DNA from: CAVXNP01 sp963763305
GTDB lineage: Bacteria; Pseudomonadota; Gammaproteobacteria; Xanthomonadales; Rhodanobacteraceae
Length of the DNA: 64,000 nt
Direction: 5' to 3'
NCBI GenBank assembly: GCA_963763305.1
Contig: CAVXNP010000001.1
Span: forward strand, 1,674,001-1,738,000
Shown: in pieces, positions 45,406 through 52,640 of the stretch
Position numbering within the stretch: position 1 is the first letter of the stretch
Layout: the number at the start of each line of letters is the position of its first letter
Position numbers and translations under genes: made by a program
The notes under the pieces: model-generated
The model's input: only the letters and a program-made list of their open reading frames with translations
What the model was told of the DNA's origin: nothing
Database searches by the model: none

Positions 45406-45882
45406 ATGCAGCAACAGCCGGTATCCGACACCACCGCCGAAGCGGCCGCAGCCGCTGCCGCCGAGGCGGGGCTCCCGCCCCCCTCGGATGACAGCCTGCT
45501 GACCGACGTCAGTCAGTTCGGACGTGCCGGCAAGAACCTGCTGGCCGCCCAGTGGCAGTTGTTCAAGGCCGAGGTCGGCCTGGCGCAGAGCGCCATGGTG
45601 TGGCTGCTGGTGGCCGGCATGGCTGCGTTTCTGCTGGTCAATGCGGCGGTACTGACGCTCAACGCGCTCATTGCGGTGGCGCTGGCCCAGTGGATCGGGT
45701 CGTGGGTCGCCGCCCTGGCCATCGTGCTCGGCCTGCAACTGTTGTTCATACTCGCCTCGGTGCTGTTTTGCCGACGTTGCCTGCGCTGGATGAGCCTGCC
45801 GGCCACGCGCAACCAGCTCCATGCCATCATCGGCGACTTCAAGGGCGAGGTCCGTCGCCAGAGCAAGGGGGGAGAAGCATGA
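45406..45882 (+). CDS. phage-holin-like membrane protein (YqjE family)
   Basis: 158 residues with a hydrophilic Ala-rich N-terminus, then two membrane segments (MVWLLVAGMAAFLLVNAAVLTL and IGSWVAALAIVLGLQLLFILA). This is the holin-X/YqjE family, which despite the name is chromosomal and not lytic in this setting. It lies 20 bases after the DUF883 gene and overlaps the next gene by ATGA. Confidence 0.85.
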   Translation: MQQQPVSDTTAEAAAAAAAEAGLPPPSDDSLLTDVSQFGRAGKNLLAAQWQLFKAEVGLAQSAMVWLLVAGMAAFLLVNAAVLTLNALIAVALAQWIGSWVAALAIVLGLQLLFILASVLFCRRCLRWMSLPATRNQLHAIIGDFKGEVRRQSKGGEA

Positions 45883-46169
45883 GCCTGTTCGGGCAGCGCG
45901 CACGGGTAAACGAGGCATCGCTGCGGGTCAGCGCTGCCCGCATCGAGATGCTGGCCCCCACCGACGCGCTGCTGGCGCGCGCCGAGCGACGCCCGCTCAC
46001 CAGCGTCGGCATCTTCGCCGGCGCCGGCTTCGTGCTCGGACAGCTCAACGTGCACCCGCTGCGGATTCCCGGCGTGGGTGCCATGGTCGGCGGCAGTCTG
46101 GTCGAGATGGTCTCCCGCGGCGTGCACATGCTCAACGGCATGGATGGCGGCGACAGCCCCGAGCCATGA
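45879..46169 (+). CDS. small hypothetical protein in the yqjDEK-like operon
   Basis: 96 residues. No firm family, but position after YqjE and features (basic N-terminal helix, then one weak membrane segment with TSVGIFAGAGFVLGQL, then MVSRGVHMLNG) resemble the YqjK slot. Start overlaps the YqjE-like stop, and its own stop overlaps the AI-2E transporter start (both ATGA), so the three are translationally coupled. Confidence 0.7.
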   Translation: MSLFGQRARVNEASLRVSAARIEMLAPTDALLARAERRPLTSVGIFAGAGFVLGQLNVHPLRIPGVGAMVGGSLVEMVSRGVHMLNGMDGGDSPEP

Positions 46170-47336
46170 GCCACATCGACGAGCCGGTCCTGCCGGCAGT
46201 GCCCGGCGCACCGCCGGTGGCCGAACCGCCCGCCACCGCTCCCTCGGCCGTGCCCAGGCGAAGGCGCCCGGGCATGCGGGCCCTGCGCAGCCTGCGCCGA
46301 CACCTGCTGGCCGTGCGGGTGGTGCTGAACATGCTGCTGCTGCTGGCGCTTGCTCTACACGGTCACCATCACCCGCGCGCTGTTGATCCCGCTGGTGCTG
46401 GCCGCCTTCATCGGCCTGGCACTCAATCCCATCGTGGCGTTCGGGGCGCGCTTCCGGCTGCCGCGCTGGCTCACTTCGATCGTATTGATGGTCGGACTGA
46501 TGGCCGGCATCGGCACCGGCATCGGGCTGGTGGCGCAGCCGGCGATGGGTTGGTTCCATGGTGCGCCCTCGGCCATCCGCAGCTTCGTGCCCAAGATCAA
46601 GAGCATGACGCGTCCGCTGGAGGCGGCCAATCGCGCCACCCAGACCCTGGTCGGCGGCCATGCCGGCAGCACCGCGCAGCCGGCGTCCGCTGCACTGACG
46701 ATCAGCACCTGGGACGTGGTCTCCACCGCGCCCAAGGTACTGGCCGCGGTGTTGAGCGTGGCCCTGCTGGTGTTCTTCTTCCTGGTCTACGGCGACACGA
46801 TGCTGCGGCGACTGGTCGAGATCACGCCGGGCTTCAGCTACAAGCGGCATGCGGTCTCCATCGTGCGCAGCATCCAGACCGAGATCTCGCGCTACCTGCT
46901 GACCGCGCTGCTGATCAATGCCGCGTTGGGCATGGTCACCGCCGGCATGCTCTGGCTGTATGGCATCCCCGATGCCCTGTTGTGGGGCACGGTCGCGATG
47001 TTGGCCAATTTCATCCCCTACGTCGGCTCGATCGTGATGACCATCGTGCTGGCGCTGGTGGCGGTGCTCAAGGCGCACCACCCGACCCTGGACACGTTCC
47101 TGCCGGCGCTGACCTTCGCCGGCATTACCGCGATCGAAGGCAACCTGATCACGCCGATGATCCAGGGCCACAGCATGCGGCTGTCGCCGATCGCCATCCT
47201 GCTGTGGCTGCTGATCTGGGGCTGGCTGTGGGGCATCCCCGGCGCCCTGCTGGCGGTGCCGATGCTTACCTGCACCAAGCTGATCACCGAGCGGGTGCGC
47301 GGCTGGGGCTGGTTCGCGGTGATCGTGCAGAGGTAG
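46166..47336 (+). pseudogene. AI-2E-family (PerM-like) transporter, one frame break
   Basis: Starts MSHIDEPVLPAVPG with a Pro-rich cytoplasmic tail, then RRHLLAVRVVLNMLLLLAL, after which the frame changes near 46350 and continues as LYTVTITRALLIPLVLAAFIGLAL through eight membrane segments to RGWGWFAVIVQR. One extra T (GCGCTTGCTC for GCGCTGCTC) explains it; length 1171 is one over a multiple of three. The core motifs LVFFFLVYGD and IPYVGSIVMTI are intact. The family exports autoinducer-2 or exchanges sodium and protons; in this operon neither is shown. Likely a functional gene hit by a sequence error. Confidence 0.78.
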
Positions 47337-47375
47337 CTGCCGCGCCGGCAGGGCCTGCCCTCCCTCGCCACACGC

Positions 47376-47402
47376 CCTGTGGGAGCGACTTCAGTCGCGA
47401 CG
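47376..47402. repeat. REP-like palindrome
   Basis: GTGGGAGCGACTTCAGTCGCGAC-type element: the stem GCGACT/AGTCGC lies just after GGGAG, as in repetitive extragenic palindromes of Pseudomonas and Xanthomonadales. It sits 40 bases after the AI-2E transporter gene. Such elements are spread by RAYT transposases encoded elsewhere in the genome. Confidence 0.7.
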
Positions 47403-47504
47403 CTCTTGTTCTGGTGTCTGGTGCATCGAGCTTTCAGAGCAAGAGCTTTCGTCTGCCTGCGGCAGCCGAGTCACGTTTCTCTTGCGTGGCCACGACCGCG
47501 CCTG

Positions 47505-47658
47505 GAGCGCGGGCGAACAGCGCAGCTGGCCCGGAGGGCGAAGGGCAGGACGCCCGGAGTAAGAGAAAAGTAACCACTGCACCGCAGGAGCGGTGCGAAC
47601 GGCGAAGCCGGCCCGAAGGGCGGAGGGCAGGACGCCCGGAGTAAAGAGAAAGGCCACC
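47505..47658. repeat. two tandem copies of a 71-bp intergenic repeat
   Basis: Copy 1 (47505-47575) and copy 2 (47588-47658) are 71 bases each, 12 apart. They share GAGCG at the left, GGACGCCCGGAGTAA in the middle, and an A/G-rich tract AGAGAAA at the right, differing at a modest number of positions. The stretch 47337-47847 otherwise has no gene; short open frames here are low-complexity products of the repeat. I recognise this unit as a dispersed intergenic family in Xanthomonadales genomes, from memory and not checked. Confidence 0.7.
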
Positions 47659-47847
47659 CCACTTGGCGCCTGCCAGGCTTCGGGCAACCGCTCCTGCGCT
47701 GCCTCCACTCGGGCATCCATGCCCTCGCCATGTCCCGCACTCGGTGCGCCACCGCTGCGCGTCGGCGAGAGCCAAAAGGGGTCATGGCGCTGGGTGGATA
47801 CTTCGCTTGAGTGACTGTCTGCTAACGGCCAGGGAAGCCGACGAAGC

Positions 47848-48034
47848 CGCCCAGCGAGATGTGCGGGAACCAGTCGTGCTTGGCCACGTCTACCCGCAGC
47901 GCAAGCACCTGTCGGCCCGGGTGCAGGCCTTCATCGAGTGGGTGCGCGAGCTGTTCGAACGCAGCAACGAACCGGCGCATCGCAAGCTGCCGCACCTGCC
48001 GGCCGGCGTGGCGCCGCTGCGCCGCAGCGCCTGA
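47848..48034 (+). pseudogene. C-terminal relic of a LysR-family regulator
   Basis: The last 60 or so residues of an open frame read VLGHVYPQRKHLSARVQAFIEWVRELFERS and on to a TGA at 48034 (only the first part given here would be recognisable: PQRKHLSARVQAF). This is the C-terminal helix of LysR effector domains, where such proteins have VYP-RRHLSARVRAF. Nothing upstream encodes the HTH or ligand domain; instead the repeat region begins. It is a 3' remnant, same strand as the AI-2E gene and convergent with uppP. Confidence 0.5.
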
Positions 48035-48042
48035 CCCGCGCT

Positions 48043-48841
48043 TCAGCCGCCGGCAGGCACCAGCAACAGCAGGGCCAGACCGAACACGATGCGATAGATC
48101 GCAAACGGCGTGTAGCGGTGGCTGCGGATGTAGCCAAGCAGCCACTTCACCGCCGCGAAGGCGACGATCGCCGAGACCACGAAGCCGACCGCCAGCGCGC
48201 TCCAGTCCTCGTGCACGGCGGTGCCGTTCTTCCACACCTTCAGCAGCTCATAGCCGGTGGCCGCGTACATCGTGGGGATGCCGACCAGGAACGCGAACTC
48301 GGTGGCCGCGGCGCGGTTGCTGGTGCCGGCCAGCAGCGCGGTGAAGATGGTCGCCGCCGAGCGCGAGGTGCCGGGGAAGATGCCGGCGACCATCTGCGCG
48401 ATGCCGACCAGGATCGCCACGCGCCAGGTCACCTCGCTGCGCTCGGGCTGGCGCGCGGCCAGCGCCTCGGCGCCGAGCATCCACAGGCCGCCGATCACCA
48501 GCGCCCAGGCCACCGGGGTCACTGTCTCGGGCAGCTGGAAACCCAGCTTCACCGCGATCAGGCCGAGCACCGCGGTGATCAGCGAACGCGACGACGAGCT
48601 TCAACAGATAGTCACGGTTGACCGGATCACGCCATTGCGTCAGCAGCTGCCAGATGCGCTTCCAGTAGATCAGCGTCACCGCCAGGATCGCGCCGGCCTG
48701 GATGCCGATGTTGAACAGGTCCGAGCGGGCGCCCAGGCCCAGACGCTCGGCAATCAGCAGGTGGCCGGTGCTGGAGATGGGCAGAAACTCGGTAATGCCC
48801 TCGATGATGCCAAGCACGATGACACGGATCAGGTCGTTCAC
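48043..48841 (-). pseudogene. uppP: undecaprenyl-diphosphatase UppP, one frame break
   Basis: GTG start at 48839-48841 gives VNDLIRVIVLGIIEGITEFLP. The BacA signatures GITEFLPISSTGHLLI and GIFPGTSRSAATI are intact. The frame breaks near 48583 between KLVVAF and LITAVLGLIAV; the length of 799 is one base over a multiple of three, and removing one G (TTCGCTG to TTCCTG-like) restores an uninterrupted 265-residue protein, the normal size. UppP recycles undecaprenyl pyrophosphate for peptidoglycan and is often non-redundant, so a real null is less likely than a sequence error. Confidence 0.85.
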
Positions 48842-49060
48842 GAATCGATGCACTCCGGAAGGCGCCGGCACCCCGGCAGCAAAGCACCGGAGTGTACCGT
48901 TTCGATGTCTGCGTACGGTCGTGGTCGGTGGGCCTGCGGCGAGGACAAGCCCCTCGCACGTGCTGCGGATGCGTGTGCCTGATGTTCCCGGCCGGACTGA
49001 ACGGTGACGCGCCCTTGAACTGGCCGCAGGTACGGTGAGAGTCCCAACTTGGCCTGGCTC

Positions 49061-49675
49061 ATGGAAAAGCATATCCACCCGTTCGACTGGGCGCGCCTGT
49101 TCCTGGGCGAGCTCCCCTATCTCTACTACCTGGAGATCCTGCTCCGGATCCTGCTGGTATTCGCGGTGATGATGGTGGTGATGCGGATGATGGGTAAGCG
49201 CGGCCAGCGCAACCTCAGTCCGATACAGCAGGTGCTGGTGATCGCGCTGGGCTCGGCCGCGGGCGACACCTTGCTGTATCCCAGCGTGGCGATCTTCTAT
49301 GGCACGCTGGTCCTGCTGGGCGTGACCGTGATGAGCATGCTGATGGACTGGTCGGCGCGGCGCTGGCGCCCGGTCCGGGACTATGTCGATTCGCGGCCCC
49401 GCGTGCTGGTCTGCGAAGGCAAGGTCAACGAGCAGGCCATGTCGACCGAGCGGACCAATGTGCGCGAACTGTACGGCGCGTTGCGCAAGAGCGGGGCACG
49501 TTCGATGGCGCAGGTGGAGCTGGCGGTACTGGAGGTAACCGGCGAGATCAGCGTGTTCCTCAATGCCAGCAAGCCGCCGCGTGACGACCTGATCGCCTAC
49601 TTGCTCGAGGAGATGAGCGACGACGACCGCAAGGCGCTGAAGCACTGGACCCCGGGCGAATTCAACACCGAATAG
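49061..49675 (+). CDS. DUF421 (YetF-like) membrane protein
   Basis: 204 residues: three membrane segments (LEILLRILLVFAVMMVVM, IQQVLVIALGSAAGDTLL, FYGTLVLLGVTVMSML) and a cytosolic domain with RVLVCEGKVNEQAMSTERTNVRELYGALRKSG. This is the DUF421/YcaP family, whose function is unknown. The ATG at 49061 is preferred over a TTG at 49049. It is divergent from uppP and precedes the glnA promoter region. Confidence 0.88.
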   Translation: MEKHIHPFDWARLFLGELPYLYYLEILLRILLVFAVMMVVMRMMGKRGQRNLSPIQQVLVIALGSAAGDTLLYPSVAIFYGTLVLLGVTVMSMLMDWSARRWRPVRDYVDSRPRVLVCEGKVNEQAMSTERTNVRELYGALRKSGARSMAQVELAVLEVTGEISVFLNASKPPRDDLIAYLLEEMSDDDRKALKHWTPGEFNTE

Positions 49676-49679
49676 CATT

Positions 49680-49717
49680 TGCACCAAACCAGAGCAAACG
49701 GCGCGCCAGCAAGGTGC
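49680..49717. promoter_or_regulatory. candidate NtrC enhancer sites
   Basis: TGCACCAAACCAGAGCA (49680-49696) and GCGCCAGCAAGGTGC (49703-49717) resemble NtrC dyads (TGCACC facing GGTGCA); the first has a weak right half and the second one mismatch. They lie 65-100 bases upstream of the sigma-54 element, the usual enhancer distance. Confidence 0.5.
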
Positions 49718-49780
49718 GACGCCAGCGCGCGTGTGAGAGCAAAACGGGCGTCATAGCCGGCTTTGGCGTGGCTGCCTCCG

Positions 49781-49796
49781 TGGCATGGACCTTGCT
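49781..49796 (+). promoter_or_regulatory. sigma-54 promoter of glnA
   Basis: TGGCATGGACCTTGCT matches the RpoN consensus TGGCACG-N4-TTGCW at all but one position; the -24 GG and -12 GC are correctly spaced. It ends 44 bases before the glnA ATG. This points to nitrogen control through NtrC. Confidence 0.82.
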
Positions 49797-49840
49797 CCAG
49801 CGCGTAGGTGCTTTTCACTCTTCCCGCCTGAGGTTTGTCC

Positions 49841-51253
49841 ATGTCCACCGCCCAGCACGTGCTCGACCTGATTGCCGAACACGACGTCGAATTCGTCGAT
49901 TTCCGTTTTGCCGACATGCTCGGCGTGCATCACCACGTGACCTTCCCCGCGCACGCCATCGACGAGGGCACGTTCGAGGACGGCAAGATGTTCGACGGCT
50001 CCTCGATCACCGGCTGGAAGGGGATCAACGAGTCGGACATGATCCTGATGCCCGATCCGGACACCGCCCATCTGGACCCGTTCAGCGCCCACGTGCAGCT
50101 GATCCTGCATTGCGACGTGCTGGAGCCGTCGACCATGCAGGCCTACGGCCGCGACCCGCGCTCGATCGCCAAGCGCGGCGAGGCGTATCTGAAGTCCACC
50201 GGCATCGCCGACACCGCGTTCTTCGGCCCCGAGCCGGAGTTCTTCATCTTCGACTCGGTGCGCTGGCAGAACGACATGGGCCGGGTGTTCTACGAGATCG
50301 GTTCCGAAGAGGCCGCCTGGGCTTCGCGCTACAAGTACGACGGCGCCAACACCGGCCACCGGCCGGGCGTGAAGGGCGGCTATTTCCCGGTCAGCCCGGT
50401 GGATTCGCTGGGCGATCTGCGCGCGGACATGTGCAAGGTGCTCGAGTCGCTGGGCCAGAAAGTCGAGGTGCACCACCACGAAGTGGCCAACGCCGGCCAG
50501 TGCGAGATCGGCACCCGCTTCAACACCCTGGTGAAGAAGGCCGACGAGCTGATCACCATGAAGTACGTGATCAAGAACGTGGCCCACCAGAACGGCAAGA
50601 CCGTCACCTTCATGCCCAAGCCGGTGGTGGGCGACAACGGCAGCGGCATGCACGTGCACCAGTCGCTGGCCAAGAACGGCGAGAACCTGTTCGCCGGTGA
50701 CCTGTACGGTGGCCTGAGCCAGACCGCGCTGTGGTACATCGGCGGCATCTTCAAGCACGCGCGCGCCATCAACGCCTTCGCCAACTCCACCACCAACAGC
50801 TACAAGCGGCTGGTGCCGGGCTTCGAGGCGCCGGTGATGCTGGCCTACTCGGCCCGCAACCGCTCGGCCAGCTGCCGCATTCCTTACGTGGCCAGCCCCA
50901 AGGGCCGCCGCATCGAGGTGCGCTTCCCGGACCCGATGAACTCCGGCTACCTGGTGTTCACCGCGCTGATGATGGCCGGCCTGGATGGCATCATCAACAA
51001 GATCGACCCGGGCGCGCCGGCCGACAAGGACCTGTACGACCTGCCGCCCGAAGAAGAGAAGAACATCCCGCAGGTGTGCTCCAGCCTGGACGCCGCGCTG
51101 GAGGCGCTGGACAAGGATCGCGAGTTCCTGAAAGCCGGCGGCGTGTTCACCGACGACTTCATCGACGCCTACATCGAAGTGAAGATGAAGGAAGTCACCC
51201 GCTACCGCGCCAGCACCCATCCGCTGGAATTCCAGATGTACTACTCGCTCTGA
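49841..51253 (+). CDS. glnA: glutamine synthetase, type I
   Basis: 470 residues, the GSI-beta length. It makes glutamine from glutamate, ammonia and ATP as a cytosolic dodecamer. Signatures: FDGSSITGWKGINESDM, FFGPEPEFFIFD, the ATP motif KPVVGDNGSGMHVHQSL, and NRSASCRIPYV. The adenylylation site Tyr is in DLYDLPPEEEK, so it should be regulated by GlnE. A sigma-54 promoter with NtrC-like sites lies upstream and a strong hairpin downstream. No ntrBC follows within the window; the next intact gene is a PepSY protein. Confidence 0.97.
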   Translation: MSTAQHVLDLIAEHDVEFVDFRFADMLGVHHHVTFPAHAIDEGTFEDGKMFDGSSITGWKGINESDMILMPDPDTAHLDPFSAHVQLILHCDVLEPSTMQAYGRDPRSIAKRGEAYLKSTGIADTAFFGPEPEFFIFDSVRWQNDMGRVFYEIGSEEAAWASRYKYDGANTGHRPGVKGGYFPVSPVDSLGDLRADMCKVLESLGQKVEVHHHEVANAGQCEIGTRFNTLVKKADELITMKYVIKNVAHQNGKTVTFMPKPVVGDNGSGMHVHQSLAKNGENLFAGDLYGGLSQTALWYIGGIFKHARAINAFANSTTNSYKRLVPGFEAPVMLAYSARNRSASCRIPYVASPKGRRIEVRFPDPMNSGYLVFTALMMAGLDGIINKIDPGAPADKDLYDLPPEEEKNIPQVCSSLDAALEALDKDREFLKAGGVFTDDFIDAYIEVKMKEVTRYRASTHPLEFQMYYSL

Positions 51254-51273
51254 CCGCCGGCCTTGATTAAAGG

Positions 51274-51312
51274 CCAGACCACAACGGGCGCCTCGGCGCC
51301 CGTTGTCGTCTG
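51274..51312 (+). terminator. strong hairpin terminator after glnA
   Basis: ACAACGGGCGCC pairs with GGCGCCCGTTGT across 2 bases, and CCAGAC with GTCTGG extends the stem further, giving about 18 base pairs in total, starting 21 bases after the stop codon. No T run follows, but the structure is very stable. Confidence 0.75.
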
Positions 51313-51317
51313 GCGCC

Positions 51318-51592
51318 GGATGCCAGCTGCAACCCGCCAGGCGGCCAGTGGCACTGGCGATTTCCCGCACCTGCCCGACCAGCCGCCAATGCCGGTGCCC
51401 AGCGCGACACCCGCCAGCACATCGCTGTGCCGGTGCCCGTGCAGTTCCACTCGCGCCACGGCGTCGCCGGCCGGCAGCAGTGCCAGCGCGTACACCGCCT
51501 TTGTCGTCGCCATAGGTGAGGATGAACCGATGCTTGCCGCGGGGATGGTTGCCACCTTCCCGCTGGGGAAGCTCTTCGCAAGGACCGCTCCA
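51318..51592 (-). pseudogene. degenerate, truncated PAP2-family phosphatase copy
   Basis: Reading minus, this region gives SFPSGKVATI, VYALALLPAGDAVARVELHGHRHSDVL and ALGTGIGGWSG, close to the C-terminal half of the intact PAP2 gene at 60480-61109 (SFPSGEVAAI, VYALALLPAYDAVARMKVHG, ALGTGIGIWSA). DNA similarity runs about 270 bases with small indels. The N-terminal half, including the K-x6-RP motif, is absent and the frame runs into the glnA terminator, so I call it a relic. The rest of 51254-51810 holds the glnA terminator and, near 51750-51775, an AT-rich promoter-like stretch (TATAAA) for the PepSY gene; I see nothing else. Confidence 0.6.
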
Positions 51593-51810
51593 ACCAACGG
51601 TCTCGATTGGAGGGACGCTGGTGCCGGAAGGTGCACTTCAGAGCGGTCCTCGCAGTGCTGCGCGTTCCGGAGTCGAAAACCACACGGCGGGATGGACACC
51701 CGGGCATCACGGGCCCTTCAGAAGCGGATAAGCGCAATCTAAGTGGGGAGGGATACAACTATAAATCGACAGGGGCACCGGGTCCCTGTCGACCAGCCAA
51801 GGAGCATCCC

Positions 51811-52107
51811 GTGAGCAAACTACTGATCGCATCGTTTCTCGTATTGAGCACCGTGGTACCCGGTGCGCAGGCGGCGGCTAGCAAGCCAAGCATGAAGCCA
51901 AACGTCAGCTTGACCCAGGCACGCTCCATCGCCTTGAGGACTTTCCCTGGGAAAGTCGTCAAGGAGGAACTCGAGAAAGAAGGCGGTGGTAGCGGCTGGC
52001 GTTACTCGTTCGACATCGCCGCTCACGGGGTTACCCACGAGGTTGGTGTCGATGCAATGAATGGTCGCGTGCTCGAAAACTCGATCGACACCGACGACAA
52101 GGATTGA
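51811..52107 (+). CDS. PepSY-domain periplasmic protein
   Basis: 98 residues from a GTG with AAGGAG 6 bases upstream. A signal peptide (VSKLLIASFLVLSTVVPGAQA) is followed by one PepSY unit: SLTQARSIALRTFPGKVVKEELEKEG, WRYSFDIAAHGVTHEVGVDAMNGRVLE. Short PepSY proteins bind or inhibit periplasmic proteases or haem-related partners in some bacteria. It stands alone. The 142 bases after it (52108-52249) contain no gene I can see, and beyond that lies only a truncated propeller gene. Confidence 0.85.
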   Translation: MSKLLIASFLVLSTVVPGAQAAASKPSMKPNVSLTQARSIALRTFPGKVVKEELEKEGGGSGWRYSFDIAAHGVTHEVGVDAMNGRVLENSIDTDDKD

Positions 52108-52364
52108 GCAGGTGCTGGTGGACGCCGCTGGCGTCAGTGCACTTCCTCGCTGCGACCGGACTGGCGAGTTACGCAAAAGCGCCCGACCGTAGAGGGCAGG
52201 TTGCTTTCGCAGCCAACAGCGGCCTGTGAAATGCAAGCTATCCGCCCCTTCAAGCCGGCCTGGTTCGCAGAAGCTTGCTCGTTGGGTGCGGTTTTGCCTC
52301 GACGGATCGACCGCGAGTGCCTGGCCCTACAAGAACGCGGCGACCCGACGGCCCCCGGCGTAGC

Positions 52365-52573
52365 TTTTGTGTGGACAGGTCCACCACCATCACACGGTCA
52401 CCGCGGCTGACGAACAGCCGGTGGTGCGCTGCGTCCACGGCGAGATAGTCCCAGCCGCCGGCGCCACCCAGCGGCAGTCTCTGGATGATCTGCACCGATG
52501 GAACGGCGGGGGCGGTCGCGGCGGCTGCTGGCGCCACCAGCAGAACAAGCGAGAGAAAAAAGGCATGGTGCAT
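52365..52573 (-). pseudogene. N-terminal remnant of a YncE-like beta-propeller protein
   Basis: Starts MHHAFFLSLVLLVAPAAA (signal peptide) and QIIQRLPLGGAGGWDYLAVDAAHHRLFVSRGDRVMVVDLST, a typical first blade of a periplasmic 40-residue YVTN propeller. After about residue 67 the homology stops and the frame runs on as unrelated sequence to 52250. Full members have about 320-350 residues, so only one blade is left. It lies just downstream of the RND pump genes, same strand, and could be the remains of a fourth operon member. (Only short motif stretches above are diagnostic: GGWDYLAVD and RLFVSRGDRVMVVD.). Confidence 0.55.
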
Positions 52574-52640
52574 CAGTGGCTGCGTGGTGGATCCCTTGCG
52601 GTAGCAGTGAAAGGGCCGTTGGGTCCGTGTGTGAGAGGTA

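Noticed and set aside
45406..45882. Holin-like gene as sign of a prophage
   Set aside because: It belongs to the chromosomal YqjE family within a yqjDEK-like operon; no endolysin, integrase, capsid or attachment-like repeats nearby.
47505..47658. Paired repeat as a mini CRISPR array
   Set aside because: Only two 71-bp copies with a 12-bp gap, imperfect identity, no cas genes; spacing and length do not fit CRISPR.
47391..47785. Several overlapping open frames of about 100 residues on the minus strand in the repeat region
   Set aside because: They read through the 71-bp repeats, contain repeated LRASCP/LRASCA blocks and lack ribosome sites; typical spurious annotations over this repeat family.
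51263..51742. Plus-strand frame of 159 residues after glnA
   Set aside because: It starts inside the glnA terminator region and is antisense to the PAP2 relic; no domain or ribosome site.
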